Source of the DNA: Burkholderiales bacterium | Lineage (GTDB): Bacteria; Pseudomonadota; Gammaproteobacteria; Burkholderiales; Burkholderiaceae_C | Assembly (NCBI GenBank): GCA_016192425.1 | Contig: JACPUE010000004.1 | Location: 124,001-188,000 of the forward strand | Length of the DNA: 64,000 nt | Direction: 5' to 3' | Shown here: positions 1 through 8,202 of the stretch, in pieces | Numbering within the stretch: the first letter of the stretch is position 1 | How the letters are laid out: each line of letters starts with the position of its first letter | Notes under the pieces: generated by a model | What the model was told of the DNA's origin: nothing | The model's database searches: none | The model's input: the letters and a program-made list of their open reading frames with translations, nothing else | Made by a program: the position numbers and the translations under genes

Positions 1-434
1 CACACCTCAAACTCATCCTCGATGAGCTCCAGCGCCGTCTGCAGCAGGCACACATGGGCCTCGCACCCGGCCAGCACGATGCTGGGGCGCTCGGGCTCGC
101 TCTGCGCGGTTTTCTGCAAGTGCTTGGGCAGGCTGCGCGCATTGCCTGCGGGCGGGCGCGCCGGGGGCCGCAGCAGCGCGGCCAGCCCGTCGGGCGCGGC
201 GCTGAAGTGCATTTTGGGCAGGGCCTTGCGGTACAGCGCGCGCAGGTCGGCATCACTGGAGCCCAGGCGCGCAGGGTTTTGCTCGGTGCCCCACACGGGT
301 ACGTCCATCAGCCTGGCCGCCTGCGCCAGGCGCCGCGCGTTGGCCAGCACCGCTGCGCTGTCGTGGATGGCGGGCATGAGCTTTTCCTGAAAATCCACCA
401 GGACGAGCTGGGATTCGGTGGCGTCGAGGAGCAT
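1..434 (-). CDS. Isochorismatase-family cysteine hydrolase (partial)
   Basis: The reading frame starts at the ATG complementary to 432-434 and runs off the left edge, giving 144 codons without a stop. The N-terminus (ATESQLVLVDFQEKLMPAI) carries the family's early Asp in VDFQ. The visible C-terminal part reads SIVLAGCEAHVCLLQTALEL, where the Cys of the CEAHVCL segment is the expected nucleophile of isochorismatase-like hydrolases (YcaC/nicotinamidase superfamily). These enzymes cleave amide or vinyl-ether bonds in small molecules; the substrate cannot be told from sequence. The last part of the family's usual length is missing because of the window edge. Cytoplasmic by absence of a signal peptide. 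Confidence 0.85.
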   Translation of the reverse strand, partial: MLLDATESQLVLVDFQEKLMPAIHDSAAVLANARRLAQAARLMDVPVWGTEQNPARLGSSDADLRALYRKALPKMHFSAAPDGLAALLRPPARPPAGNARSLPKHLQKTAQSEPERPSIVLAGCEAHVCLLQTALELIEDEFEV

Positions 435-531
435 GGCAGGATCTTTCTGTCTTGTAGGTGCAATGGCAGGATTGTCGCAGCCAAGGCGCCCCACCCATGG
501 CCCTGCGCCTTCAGGGCACCCGCCGCGCACC

Positions 532-891
532 CTACATGGACCAGCGGAACGGCGCCCTGATGCGCGTGTGGGCCACCTCCAGCGAGGCACGGTTTCCGTG
601 CACGGTCAGCGTGAACGGCTCCACCCGCCCGTCGCCACCGCCGTACACCAGCACCAGCTCCTGGCGGCGCGGGTCAAACGCCTTGACCCGGAAATTCCCA
701 CGCAGGACAACGCCTTGCGCGTCCCCCGGCCTGTGGAACGTGACGCTGGCCACCACAGGGCGGTCGGCATCTCCGATTTCCAGATCCAGCACGTAGCCCC
801 CGCCGTCAAACGACAGGGACGAAGTCGCGTGGGCTGCCAGGCAGAAGGTGGCGATGGCGGTTATCAGAAGGAGTGTGCGTATGAGAAACAG
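532..891 (-). CDS. Small exported protein of unknown function, possible CTG start
   Basis: A frame of 119 codons whose N-terminus looks like a signal peptide: hydrophobic LFLIRTLLLITAIATF followed by an Ala-x-Ala-like site (AAHA). The mature part is rich in beta-type residues (YVLDLEIGDADRPVV, RQELVLVYGGGDG), typical of a small periplasmic beta-rich protein; no family was recognised. No ATG, GTG or TTG precedes the hydrophobic stretch in frame. A CTG (complement of 889-891) lies 5 nt after an AGGAGG ribosome-binding site and is proposed as start. The fallback is the GTG at 790-792, which would remove the signal peptide. The 5' end lies about 35 bp from an integron attC site, so the native start may have been disturbed. 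Confidence 0.55.
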   Translation of the reverse strand: MFLIRTLLLITAIATFCLAAHATSSLSFDGGGYVLDLEIGDADRPVVASVTFHRPGDAQGVVLRGNFRVKAFDPRRQELVLVYGGGDGRVEPFTLTVHGNRASLEVAHTRIRAPFRWSM

Positions 892-927
892 AGCGGCCTC
901 CTGTCCGGCACGTTTACAAACACGACC

Positions 928-993
928 TGCTAACTTAGAAGTGAGCGGCCTGCGCGGCTTTTTGCGCAGGTCCGCTCGACTGCCGGGTTATGC
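928..993 (-). other. attC recombination site of integron 1 cassette
   Basis: An imperfect inverted repeat of 66 bp. On the minus strand it begins with the core GTTATGC (987-993). The arms GAGCGGCCTGCGC and GCGCAGGTCCGCTC pair with an extrahelical base, as in integron attC sites. The distal core (TGCTAAC, 928-934) is degenerate. The same GTTATGC core recurs at 953-959 of the next kilobase (1953-1959), bracketing one cassette. The stop codon of the cassette gene lies inside the core, as in the second array of this window. Confidence 0.75.
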
Positions 994-1929
994 GCTTGTT
1001 TCCGATTTTTGTGCGGGCAAAGACTTTCGAATTTTCTCGATGGTGTTTGCAACCTTCTCAAGGGCTGTGACATCCAGTTGGCTTTCATCAGGTGTAGAAA
1101 ATGCGTTAGTACCAATGATGTTCCAGTGTTCAAAAGCCTCTTTGATCTGAGTCCACTCCGCAGCTGCTCCATATGACTCTAGATAGAACTTGCCAAAATT
1201 AATGGCATGACGACGATCAGCATTTTTTAGGGCTTCACGCATATAGGAGTTGCTGAATAGAAAGGCATATTTCGCTAAGGCGGCAAAAAGCGCTACTGCG
1301 ATCAAACCTTTGAAAATGGAAAACGTGATGAATTCCCAAGTAACCGGATTCGGAATGCTCGCGAAACTAGAGATAGTGACGTAACCAAAGAAACCTAAAC
1401 CGCCAGCAAGCGACGCGGCCCCAATTGCGCTCCATATCTTCGAAATTAGATGAAATTGAACTTCTTTCTTGTCTAGGGCACTGAGCGTGTCGGAAACGTA
1501 GTCCTTCGATGTGCGCTCAATTTTCTTTCTGCTCTCCTCTGTGTATCGCTCTTTCTCTAGATTGAGCTGTTGCAATGCGTCTTGTAGTTGAGCTTCGCGG
1601 GAGATCAGTTCATGTTCAAGCTTTGCCCTTAGGGCTTCTGCTTCTTCTTGACGCTTCATCAAGTGGTGCTCAATGTCCTTTTGGCGAGCAAAAAGCTTTC
1701 TTTCACGATCAGCAAAATGTTTTTCGCGCGATTCCAATTCTTTTTGAAGCTCTTGCTCTCGCGCCATCTGCTCGTGCTTAAGGCGGGTTCGGTACTCATC
1801 CAACTGTTTTTCTTGTTGTTCAATTAACTCTCGATACTCAAGGAGTTCCCTCTCGCGCGCCTCAAATTGTTGAAAGGCCTTAGACGTAAAACGCTCCTTT
1901 TGACGACTTTCATCCATTCTTTCTTGCAT
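988..1929 (-). CDS. Integron cassette protein: coiled coil plus two membrane helices
   Basis: A 313-residue protein with no family recognised. Residues about 5-150 are highly charged and Glu/Gln/Arg-rich with heptad character (repeated EQ, KEL, REK runs), predicting a long coiled coil. Two hydrophobic segments follow: about 168-190 (IGAASLAGGLGFFGYVTISS) and about 203-225 (FSIFKGLIAVALFAALAKYA). A hydrophilic C-terminal domain of about 85 residues includes HAINFGKFYLESYGAAAEW. Base composition is clearly AT-richer than the flanking genes. The gene occupies an integron cassette: start near the attI core at 1953-1959 and stop codon within the attC core at 987-993. The likely topology is a membrane hairpin with cytoplasmic coiled coil. 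Role unknown; such unassigned cassette proteins may include defence or regulatory proteins, but nothing here proves it. Confidence 0.7.
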   Translation of the reverse strand: MQERMDESRQKERFTSKAFQQFEARERELLEYRELIEQQEKQLDEYRTRLKHEQMAREQELQKELESREKHFADRERKLFARQKDIEHHLMKRQEEAEALRAKLEHELISREAQLQDALQQLNLEKERYTEESRKKIERTSKDYVSDTLSALDKKEVQFHLISKIWSAIGAASLAGGLGFFGYVTISSFASIPNPVTWEFITFSIFKGLIAVALFAALAKYAFLFSNSYMREALKNADRRHAINFGKFYLESYGAAAEWTQIKEAFEHWNIIGTNAFSTPDESQLDVTALEKVANTIEKIRKSLPAQKSETSA

Positions 1930-1952
1930 GCTAAGGGCCTTTCAGTGGGAGG

Positions 1953-2071
1953 GCATAACTTTGATGTAGTCGGCAATTCACCGGATATGCCCAGCGGTGG
2001 TCAGATAACGTGGTGCCGAGAAAACCGAAATATCTATTGATTTCATGTGCTTACGCTCGCAGGCTCGATAC
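1953..2071. other. attI-like region of integron 1
   Basis: This stretch lies between the cassette core GCATAAC (1953-1959, minus strand GTTATGC) and the intI stub starting at 2072. It shares scattered blocks with the corresponding region before the second intI (23480-23600), notably CACCGGATA and the ATGAACAGG start context. That supports its being a diverged attI and integrase promoter region. No consensus LexA box was seen in it. Confidence 0.6.
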
Positions 2072-2173
2072 ATGAACAGGCATCACAAAACCGACAAAGT
2101 CGCCGCAGCGCCGCCCTTGGTGTCCAAGCGTTTGCTGGATCACGTTCGTGAGCGCATCCTCTATCTGCACTAT
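2072..2173 (+). pseudogene. intI: Integron integrase N-terminal remnant
   Basis: The first 34 codons read MNRHHKTD... then SKRLLDHVRERILYLHY. This parallels the second integrase of the window (IKLLDQVRERVRYLHYS) and the start of IntI1 (VKVLDQLRERIRYLHYS). Homology stops abruptly after LHY, where the frame meets the 3' end of the convergent PRPP-synthetase-like gene. All catalytic residues are gone, so the protein is non-functional. The orientation (integrase on plus, cassette to its left on minus) is the normal divergent integron arrangement. Confidence 0.85.
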
Positions 2174-3099
2174 ATCCCCAAGACTGGAATAGCCTGTGCG
2201 ACCCCCCGCGCCAGTTCCGTCGCCATCACCACCGCATTGCTCGGATGCGCCACGCAATCCGTGCTCCAGAACTGGCCCACCCCCGCCGCATGCAGCGCGG
2301 CCAGCGCATCGGCGTCGATGAGCGCATGCGTTACCGCCACATCCACCGAGGCGGCGCCCGCCTGCAGCAGCAGGCGCGTGGCCTGGGCCAGGGTGTGGCC
2401 GGTGCTGGCCATGTCGTCGAGCAGCACCACCGCCCTGCCCTGCACGTCCATGGGCGGCAGGTGGATGGTGACGCTGCGGTCGCCGTGGCGTTCCTTGGTG
2501 CACACGGCGTGATCCAGGCCATGGCGGGCGGCGGCCTGGGCCACCCATTGGGCGGATTCGCCGTCGGGGCCCACCAGCAGCGCACCGGGGCGCTGTTGCA
2601 CGATCCAGTCGGCCAGCAGCGGGGCGCCGCTGAGTGCCACGGTTTGCGCGGCGGGCACGGCCTCTTGCAGCGTGGCCACGCGGTGCAGATGCGGGTCCAC
2701 GGTGACCACGGCGTCGAACAGGCTGGCCAGAAAGGGGCCGACGATGCGCTGGCTCACCGCCTCGCCGGGGTGGAAGGCGATGTCCTGGCGCATGTAGGCC
2801 AGGTACGGCGCCACCAGCGTGAGGTGCTGCACGCCCAGGCCGCGTGCGGCGCGGGCGGCGAGCAGCAGTTCGATGAGCTTGTCGTTGGGCTGGTGCAGGC
2901 TGCGCAGCAGCACGGCGCGCTCGGGCAGGCGGCCGCTGGCGTCCACGGGCAGGGTGAGCTTGAGTTCGCCGTCGGGGAAGCGGTGGCGGGCAATTTCCAG
3001 CGCTGGCAGGCCGCAGGCCTGTGCCAGGCGCTGGGCGGCGGCCCGTTCGTCGTCAAAGTGCAGCAGGCAGGCGGCAGGGGCAGTGGGCGACGGAATCAT
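2170..3099 (-). CDS. Ribose-phosphate pyrophosphokinase-like protein
   Basis: 309 residues, close to the PRPP synthetase norm of about 315. Visible family features are FPDGELKL near residue 42, the RQDIAFHPGEAVS flexible-loop region near 105, the metal-site DPHLHR near 136, a basic CTKERHGD segment near 200 and the PRPP-binding loop VVLLDDMASTGHTL near 224. The substrate or nucleotide loops differ from housekeeping Prs (RQDIAFHPGE instead of RQDRK-type), so this is probably a paralogue. It lies 2 bp downstream of an AMP/thymidine phosphorylase-like gene on the same strand. Inference: it may act on ribose phosphates released by that enzyme, making or consuming PRPP. The 3' end overlaps an integrase remnant. 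Confidence 0.8.
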   Translation of the reverse strand: MIPSPTAPAACLLHFDDERAAAQRLAQACGLPALEIARHRFPDGELKLTLPVDASGRLPERAVLLRSLHQPNDKLIELLLAARAARGLGVQHLTLVAPYLAYMRQDIAFHPGEAVSQRIVGPFLASLFDAVVTVDPHLHRVATLQEAVPAAQTVALSGAPLLADWIVQQRPGALLVGPDGESAQWVAQAAARHGLDHAVCTKERHGDRSVTIHLPPMDVQGRAVVLLDDMASTGHTLAQATRLLLQAGAASVDVAVTHALIDADALAALHAAGVGQFWSTDCVAHPSNAVVMATELARGVAQAIPVLGI

Positions 3100-3101
3100 G
3101 C

Positions 3102-4700
3102 TTAGAACTCCACAAAGACGTGGGGCACATCATCAGCGCCGCCAATGCGGTAGCCGTTGGCACGGTGGCAGGCCTGGCGGGCAAATTCCAGGTCGGCGGG
3201 GAAGTCGGCGTGCACGCGGTACAGGGGCTGGCCGCTCTGCACGGTGTCGCCCAGCTTGCACAGCAGGTCCACGCCCGCGCCCTGCACCTTGGGCGCACCG
3301 GCCAGGCGGGCGATGCGGGCGATCTGCTGGTTGTCGATACCGGCCACCACCCCGGCAGCGGGGGCGCACATTTCAAAATGCAGCGCGCCCAGGCGGGGAT
3401 TGTTGTGGTCAAAGTCCTTGGAGCCCTGTGCGGCAATGATGGCCTGCATGCGCGCCAGGGCGCGGCCGGAGTCGAGGATGTCACGCGCGATGCCATAGCC
3501 GTCGCCGCCGCGCACGTCGGGGTCGCATTCAATCAGGCGGCCCGCCAGGCGCAGGGCCTTTTGGCGCAAATCGTTGGGTGCGCGGAGGTCGTTCTCCAGC
3601 ACGCGCATCACGTCGCGTGCCTCCAGCACGGGGCCGATGCCGTTGCCAATGGGCTGGCGCCCGTCGGTGATGACCACGTCCAACGACAGCCCCAGGCGGT
3701 GCGCCACATATTCAAACAGGCGGCGCAGGCGCTGCGCTTCGGGCATGGAGCGCACCTTGGCCGTGGGGCCGATGGGGATGTCGAGCACCAGGTGGGTCGA
3801 GCCTGCGGCCATTTTCTTGGACAGGATGGACGCCACCATCTGCCCCGGCGAATCGATGGACAGGGGCCGCTCCACGGAAATCAGCACGTCGTCGGCGGGC
3901 GAGAGTTGCGCCGTGCCGCCCCAGGCCAGGCACCCCCGGTGGTCGCGCACGATGGCCTGCAACTGCTCCAGCGGCAGTTCCACATTGGCCAGCACCTCCA
4001 TGGTGTCGGCCGTACCTGCGGGCGAGGTGATGGCACGCGACGAGGTTTTGGGGCACAGCATGCCGTGCGCGGCCACGATGGGCACCACCAGCATGGAGGT
4101 GCGGTTGCCCGGAATGCCGCCGATGCAGTGCTTGTCCACCACCAGGGGTTCGTGCCAGTCCAGCCGCTGGCCGGTGGCTACCATCGCGTCCGACAGGAAG
4201 AACACCTCCTCGCGGTCGAGTTCGTCACGGTTGCAGGCCACGACGAAGGCGGTGAGCTCGATCTTGGAATAGCGGTGGTCGGCAATGTCGCGCACGATGG
4301 CGCGGAAGTCCTCGCGCGCCAGGCGCTCGCCTGCAATCTTGCGGAACAGCGCCCCCATGGATTCGGGCGGCTCAGCCTGCGCCATGGCCACCTTGTAGCC
4401 CGGCTCCACGCCCAGTTGAGCAAAAGCGTCTTCCGACAGGCCCAGCTCGTGGCAGCCGACGAGGGAAGGGTCGTCCACCACGTTCACCGTGGCCAGGATG
4501 CGCCGCCCGTTGGCGCGCACCTCGATCTTGGACAGGGCCTGGAAGCCCTCGGCACGGTACACGGCGCAGTCGCGGTTCAGGTAGGCCACGTTCTCGCGCC
4601 AGGTGTCTATGGCCACGCGGCGCACGGCCAGGCGCGAGACGGTGGCACATTCTCCGTTGGAGGGGGCCGCTGGCGGGGGGGAGTTCAGGGGCGTTGTCAT
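3102..4700 (-). CDS. AMP phosphorylase / thymidine phosphorylase family enzyme
   Basis: 532 residues, longer than classical bacterial DeoA (about 440) and like the archaeal AMP phosphorylase group, which has an N-terminal extra domain. Conserved stretches are [20 protein letters not shown] near residue 185 (phosphate/ribosyl binding) and [18 protein letters not shown] near 225, both typical of the AMP phosphorylase subgroup. The family catalyses phosphorolysis of nucleosides or nucleotides; archaeal members turn AMP plus phosphate into adenine and ribose 1,5-bisphosphate. The gene precedes the PRPP-synthetase-like gene by 2 bp, so the two are probably co-transcribed. Bacterial members are often annotated as thymidine phosphorylase; the true substrate is not decided here. 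The start ATG sits about 190 bp from the divergent NlpC gene. Confidence 0.85.
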   Translation of the reverse strand: MTTPLNSPPPAAPSNGECATVSRLAVRRVAIDTWRENVAYLNRDCAVYRAEGFQALSKIEVRANGRRILATVNVVDDPSLVGCHELGLSEDAFAQLGVEPGYKVAMAQAEPPESMGALFRKIAGERLAREDFRAIVRDIADHRYSKIELTAFVVACNRDELDREEVFFLSDAMVATGQRLDWHEPLVVDKHCIGGIPGNRTSMLVVPIVAAHGMLCPKTSSRAITSPAGTADTMEVLANVELPLEQLQAIVRDHRGCLAWGGTAQLSPADDVLISVERPLSIDSPGQMVASILSKKMAAGSTHLVLDIPIGPTAKVRSMPEAQRLRRLFEYVAHRLGLSLDVVITDGRQPIGNGIGPVLEARDVMRVLENDLRAPNDLRQKALRLAGRLIECDPDVRGGDGYGIARDILDSGRALARMQAIIAAQGSKDFDHNNPRLGALHFEMCAPAAGVVAGIDNQQIARIARLAGAPKVQGAGVDLLCKLGDTVQSGQPLYRVHADFPADLEFARQACHRANGYRIGGADDVPHVFVEF

Positions 4701-4764
4701 ACAGCAAGCCTACACCTGAAACACCCCCGAAACACGCCGTGGGTACCCCTCGAAACCCCCAGGC

Positions 4765-4835
4765 AATGCCGTATTTACTATTGAATTGATAGCTGCCAGC
4801 GCAATACCAGCAAGCGATTCATCCAAATTTTTACC
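4765..4835 (+). repeat. Dispersed GATAGCTGC repeat, copy 1
   Basis: The segment contains TACTATTGAATTGATAGCTG followed by CAGCGCAATACCAGCAAGCG. It matches the core of the dispersed element seen at several other places in the window (6752, 24280, 27012, 28692, 47164 and inside xseA and lpxK). It lies in the divergent gap between the phosphorylase and NlpC/P60 genes. Confidence 0.6.
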
Positions 4836-4890
4836 ACTATGTGTTTACCCTGTCTGGAGCGGCCCCGCAGTCGTGGTACCCTTGCGCCCC

Positions 4891-5514
4891 ATGTCACGCT
4901 GGCTTTACATCCTGGTGCTTGCCATCAGCACCTCCGTCCACGCAGCTCCCGGCTCAGCCCCCACAGAGGCACAAGAGCCCTTCCAATGGGACAAGAACCT
5001 GCGCAGCCAACTCGCCGAGTTGGGCCACAACGTGGCCGGCCAAGCCTCCGTGGTGGCAGACCGCACCACAGACCTGGTGGCCACGGCCATGGGTTTTCTG
5101 GGCGTGCCCTACCGCCGCGGCGGCAACAACGTCGAAACGGGGTTTGACTGCAGCGGCTTTGTACGCAACATCTACCAGCAGACGCTGGGCCTGCTGCTGC
5201 CGCGCCAGGCGTCCGAACAGGCCGCCAGCACCGAAAAGATCGACAAGAAAGACCTGCAGCCGGGCGACCTGGTGTTCTTCAACACCATGCGCCGCGCCTT
5301 CAGCCATGTCGGCATCTACGTGGGCGACGGCAAGTTCATCCACTCGCCGCGCAGCGGCGGCAAGGTGCGCGTGGAGGACATGCAGGAAAGCTATTGGCAA
5401 CACCGTTTCAATGGTGCGCGCCGCGTAGCGCCAGCGGCGCAGGCCAACAGCGCCCAGGCCGCCGCGCTGCAAAGCGCCGCCGAAGGCGCCGCCACCACCC
5501 CCGCCCCGCGCTGA
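4891..5514 (+). CDS. NlpC/P60 family cell-wall peptidase, exported
   Basis: 207 residues from the ATG at 4891, chosen because it places a clear signal peptide (MSRWLYILVLAISTSVHA) at the N-terminus; the open frame extends further upstream without such a signal. The NlpC/P60 domain spans about residues 60-185. The catalytic Cys lies in FDCSGFVRNIYQQTLG, the His in SHVGIYVGDGKFIHSP, and the family Tyr/Arg context in GVPYRRGG. Enzymes of this family cut D-gamma-glutamyl-meso-diaminopimelate bonds in peptidoglycan in the periplasm. The Ala-rich tail is probably disordered. Single gene followed at once by the cyclase-domain gene on the same strand. Confidence 0.88.
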   Translation: MSRWLYILVLAISTSVHAAPGSAPTEAQEPFQWDKNLRSQLAELGHNVAGQASVVADRTTDLVATAMGFLGVPYRRGGNNVETGFDCSGFVRNIYQQTLGLLLPRQASEQAASTEKIDKKDLQPGDLVFFNTMRRAFSHVGIYVGDGKFIHSPRSGGKVRVEDMQESYWQHRFNGARRVAPAAQANSAQAAALQSAAEGAATTPAPR

Positions 5515-5522
5515 AGCGCTGC

Positions 5523-6227
5523 GTGCGCCGCCAACCCGTGGCTCCGCACACCCCCCCTGCCCTGCCCGATGGTGCGCCAGCGCGCGTGCACGACCGCCAG
5601 ACCCTGCACGCCTTGCTGGCCCAGCGCAACCAGCAGCCCGGCTTGCGCGCACAGATCGACGAAGCCATTACCCAGGCCTTTGTGCGCCCGGTGGCCATGC
5701 TGGTGCTGGACATGTGCGGCTTCTCGCGCATCACGGCCAGCCACGGCATCATCCACTTCCTGGCGCTGATCCACCGCATGGAGCAGGCCGCCCGCCCGGC
5801 CATTGCCGCCAACGGCGGCGAAGTGGTCAAGCAGGAGGCGGACAACCTGTTTGCCGTGTTCACCCACCCGCAGCACGCCCTGGAGGCGGCACTCGACATC
5901 CTGCGCGCGCTGGACGCCATGAACACGGTGCAGCCCCCCGAATCGCAGCTGCTGGCCAGCGTGGGCATTGGCTACGGCCCCACGCTGGTGGTGGCAGGCA
6001 AAGACCTGTTCGGCCATGAAATGAACATTGCCTGCAAGCTGGGCGAAGACATTGCCGGCCCCGGCCAGGTGTTGCTGACCCAGGAGGCCTGCACCGCCCT
6101 GGAGCCGGGGCGCTACCTGTTGCACCCGCTGCAGGAACGCATAGGCGGCATGGCCCTGCACGCCTTTCGCTTTGTGGCGAGCCTGCACGAACGACCGCTG
6201 CCCGGCGCACCACTGAGCAGCGCCTGA
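5523..6227 (+). CDS. Class III adenylate/guanylate cyclase-domain protein
   Basis: About 234 residues from the GTG at 5523; another GTG at 5538 is equally possible and no strong ribosome-binding site decides. The domain shows MLVLDMCGFSRITASHG (beta1 with a metal-binding Asp), GGEVVKQEADNLFAVF (the second acidic segment) and later SVGIGYGPTLVVAGKDLFG. These match the class III nucleotidyl cyclase fold. No transmembrane or partner sensory domain is visible, so it is probably a soluble stand-alone catalytic or nucleotide-binding protein. Not all substrate-selecting residues of true adenylyl cyclases can be confirmed by eye, so activity is uncertain. It follows the NlpC gene by 8 bp and precedes the next gene by 3 bp, suggesting one transcript. 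Confidence 0.72.
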   Translation: MRRQPVAPHTPPALPDGAPARVHDRQTLHALLAQRNQQPGLRAQIDEAITQAFVRPVAMLVLDMCGFSRITASHGIIHFLALIHRMEQAARPAIAANGGEVVKQEADNLFAVFTHPQHALEAALDILRALDAMNTVQPPESQLLASVGIGYGPTLVVAGKDLFGHEMNIACKLGEDIAGPGQVLLTQEACTALEPGRYLLHPLQERIGGMALHAFRFVASLHERPLPGAPLSSA

Positions 6228-6230
6228 GCC

Positions 6231-6764
6231 ATGGCCCGCACACGCAAGCCCACGGCCCGGCAAGGGCCGGACGAAAATCCCCCAAGCGACGACCCCGCCC
6301 TGCTGGCAGCCGCCCGCCGCGCCCGCAAGCTGCTGCATCGGCGCGCGCTGGTAGCGGCTGCCGCCAGCGTGGTACCGGTGCCAGGGCTGGACTGGGCAGC
6401 AGACGCAGCACTGCTGTCGCGCCTGCTGCCGCGCATCAACGCCGAGTTCGGGCTCACGCCCGAGCAGATCGACCGGCTGGACCCCAGCCAGCGCGAACAG
6501 GTACACAAGGCCGTGGCGCTGGTGGGCTCAGCACTGATCGGCAAGCTCATCACGCGCGACATGGCGCTGCGCCTCACCAGCGCCGTGGGCCTGCGCATGA
6601 CCACCCAGCAAGCCGCCAAATACGTGCCCCTGGCGGGCCAGGCGCTGTCGGCCACGCTGGGTTATGCCACGCTGCGCTACCTGGGCGAGCAGCACATCCG
6701 CGACTGCATGGAAGTGGCGCGCAGGGCGCAATTGCAGCTGCCTGCGCCAGATGCTACAAAATAG
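6231..6764 (+). CDS. Hypothetical protein with hydrophobic helices (DUF697-like)
   Basis: 177 residues, not firmly recognised. After a charged N-terminus come hydrophobic segments ALVAAAASVVPVPGLDWAAD (about 42-62), ALVGSALIGKLI (about 97-108) and AKYVPLAGQALSATLGYATL (about 126-146). The VPVPGLDW...ADAALLSRLLPRINAEFGL pattern resembles DUF697/EcsC-like small membrane-associated proteins. It starts 3 bp after the cyclase gene. The last codons (PDATK-stop) fall in a copy of the dispersed repeat at 6752, so the C-terminus may have been extended or replaced by that element. Confidence 0.6.
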   Translation: MARTRKPTARQGPDENPPSDDPALLAAARRARKLLHRRALVAAAASVVPVPGLDWAADAALLSRLLPRINAEFGLTPEQIDRLDPSQREQVHKAVALVGSALIGKLITRDMALRLTSAVGLRMTTQQAAKYVPLAGQALSATLGYATLRYLGEQHIRDCMEVARRAQLQLPAPDATK

Positions 6765-6806
6765 ATAGCATCCAGTGCTTGATATATAAGCGCTGCAGCC
6801 ATTTTT
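6752..6806 (+). repeat. Dispersed repeat, copy 2, overlapping a gene end
   Basis: The segment GCTACAAAATAGATAGCATC plus GTGCTTGATATATAAGCGCT matches the dispersed element of this window. It supplies the last codons and stop of the preceding gene and fills the 45 bp before the convergent tryptophanase gene. Confidence 0.55.
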
Positions 6807-6809
6807 TGC

Positions 6810-8180
6810 TCAAGCCCACTCACACTCACAAGTGAAGTGGCGCAGGAACTTGGGCTGCTTGGTGATCTTCACACCGCGGATGCTGGCCGCCTTTTCCTTC
6901 ACTTCGGCAATCACTTCGGCTGCGTAGTCGAAGTGGCTCTGCGTGTACATGCGCCGCGGGAAGGCCAGGCGCACCAGCTCCATGCTGTGGTAAGTCTCCA
7001 CGCCGCTCTCCAGGCGCTTACCGAACATCACCGAGCCGATTTCCACGCCGCGGATGCCGCCCTCCAGGTACAGCGCGTTGCACAGCGCCCAGGCCGGGTA
7101 CTGTTCCACCGGCATGTTCGGCAGCACGGTCTTGGCGTCGATGTAGACCGCGTGGCCGCCCGTGGGCTTGACGAAGCCCACGCCGGCCGCCTCCAGGCGC
7201 TCGCCCAGGTACTCGGCGGTGCGCAGGCGGTAGCGCAGGTAGTCTTCCTCCATGCCTTCCTCCAGGCCCACGGCCAGGGCTTCCAGGTCACGCCCAGCCA
7301 TGCCGCCGTAGGTGGGGAAGCCTTCCATCATGATCAGGCCGTTGCGCACGGCGTCCAGCCATTCCTCGCTGCGCAGCACGATGAAACCGCCGATGTTGAC
7401 CATGCCGTCCTTCTTGGCGCTCATGGTGGCGCCGTCGGCGTAGGAGAACATTTCCTTGACGATGTCGCGGATGGACGTGTTCTCATACCCAGGCTCGCGC
7501 ATCTTGATGAACATGGCGTTCTCCGAGAAGCGGCACACGTCCATGATGAAGGGCTTGCCGTACTTCTTCAGCAACGCGGCGTAGGCGCGGATGTTGGCCA
7601 TGGACACGGGTTGGCCGCCGCCGGTGTTGTTGGTCACGGTGATCATGCCGAACGGAATGCGGTGGCCTTCCTTCTGCAGCACGGCCTCGGCACGTTCCAG
7701 GTCGATATTGCCCTTGAACGGGTAGATCAGCGCGGGCTGCAGGCCTTCGGCAATCACCAGGTCCACGGCCTCGACGCCCATGTACTCCAGGTTGCCGCGC
7801 GTGGTGTCGAAGTGGCAGTTGTTGGGCACCAGGTCGCCCGCCTTGCAGGTGGCGCCGAACAGCACCTTCTCGGCCGCACGGCCCTGGTGGGTGGGCACGA
7901 AATACTGCATGCCGGTGATGTCCTGGATCACCTTTTCCAGGCGGTAGAAGCTGCGCGCGCCGGCGTAGCTTTCGTCGCCCTCCATGATGGCGCCCCACTG
8001 CTTGGACGACATGGCGCCGGTGCCGGAGTCGGTCAGCCAGTCGATCAGCACGTCTTCGGCATGCAGCTTGAAGACGTTGAGCTTGGCCTCTTCGAGCAGG
8101 CGCTCGCGCTCGGCACGGGTGGTCATGCGGATGGGTTCCACACTTTTGATGCGGAAGGGTTCGATCAGGGTTTTGGGCAT
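6810..8180 (-). CDS. tnaA: Tryptophanase (tryptophan indole-lyase)
   Basis: 456 residues, matching the tryptophanase/tyrosine phenol-lyase family of PLP beta-eliminating lyases. The PLP lysine lies in SYADGATMSAKKDGMVNIGG; the tryptophanase-type SAKKD is seen rather than the SGKKD of tyrosine phenol-lyase. The specificity segment reads GIRGVEIGS, with Ile where tyrosine phenol-lyase has the Arg that binds the phenol. The C-terminal LRHFT keeps the His of tryptophanases, where phenol-lyases have Phe. The call is therefore tryptophan to indole, pyruvate and ammonia, in the cytoplasm. An AGGAG ribosome-binding site precedes the ATG. Upstream lies a possible Trp-rich leader peptide (8203-8337), suggesting control by tryptophan. 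No tnaB-type permease lies beside it. Confidence 0.9.
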   Translation of the reverse strand: MPKTLIEPFRIKSVEPIRMTTRAERERLLEEAKLNVFKLHAEDVLIDWLTDSGTGAMSSKQWGAIMEGDESYAGARSFYRLEKVIQDITGMQYFVPTHQGRAAEKVLFGATCKAGDLVPNNCHFDTTRGNLEYMGVEAVDLVIAEGLQPALIYPFKGNIDLERAEAVLQKEGHRIPFGMITVTNNTGGGQPVSMANIRAYAALLKKYGKPFIMDVCRFSENAMFIKMREPGYENTSIRDIVKEMFSYADGATMSAKKDGMVNIGGFIVLRSEEWLDAVRNGLIMMEGFPTYGGMAGRDLEALAVGLEEGMEEDYLRYRLRTAEYLGERLEAAGVGFVKPTGGHAVYIDAKTVLPNMPVEQYPAWALCNALYLEGGIRGVEIGSVMFGKRLESGVETYHSMELVRLAFPRRMYTQSHFDYAAEVIAEVKEKAASIRGVKITKQPKFLRHFTCECEWA

Positions 8181-8202
8181 GTGTGCTCCTGGGTTGTCTT
8201 GG

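Noticed and set aside
3021..4784. Long open frame (587 codons) antisense to the AMP/thymidine phosphorylase gene
   Set aside because: His/Gln/Ala-rich translation typical of antisense frames in high-GC genes; the opposite strand encodes a clear enzyme.
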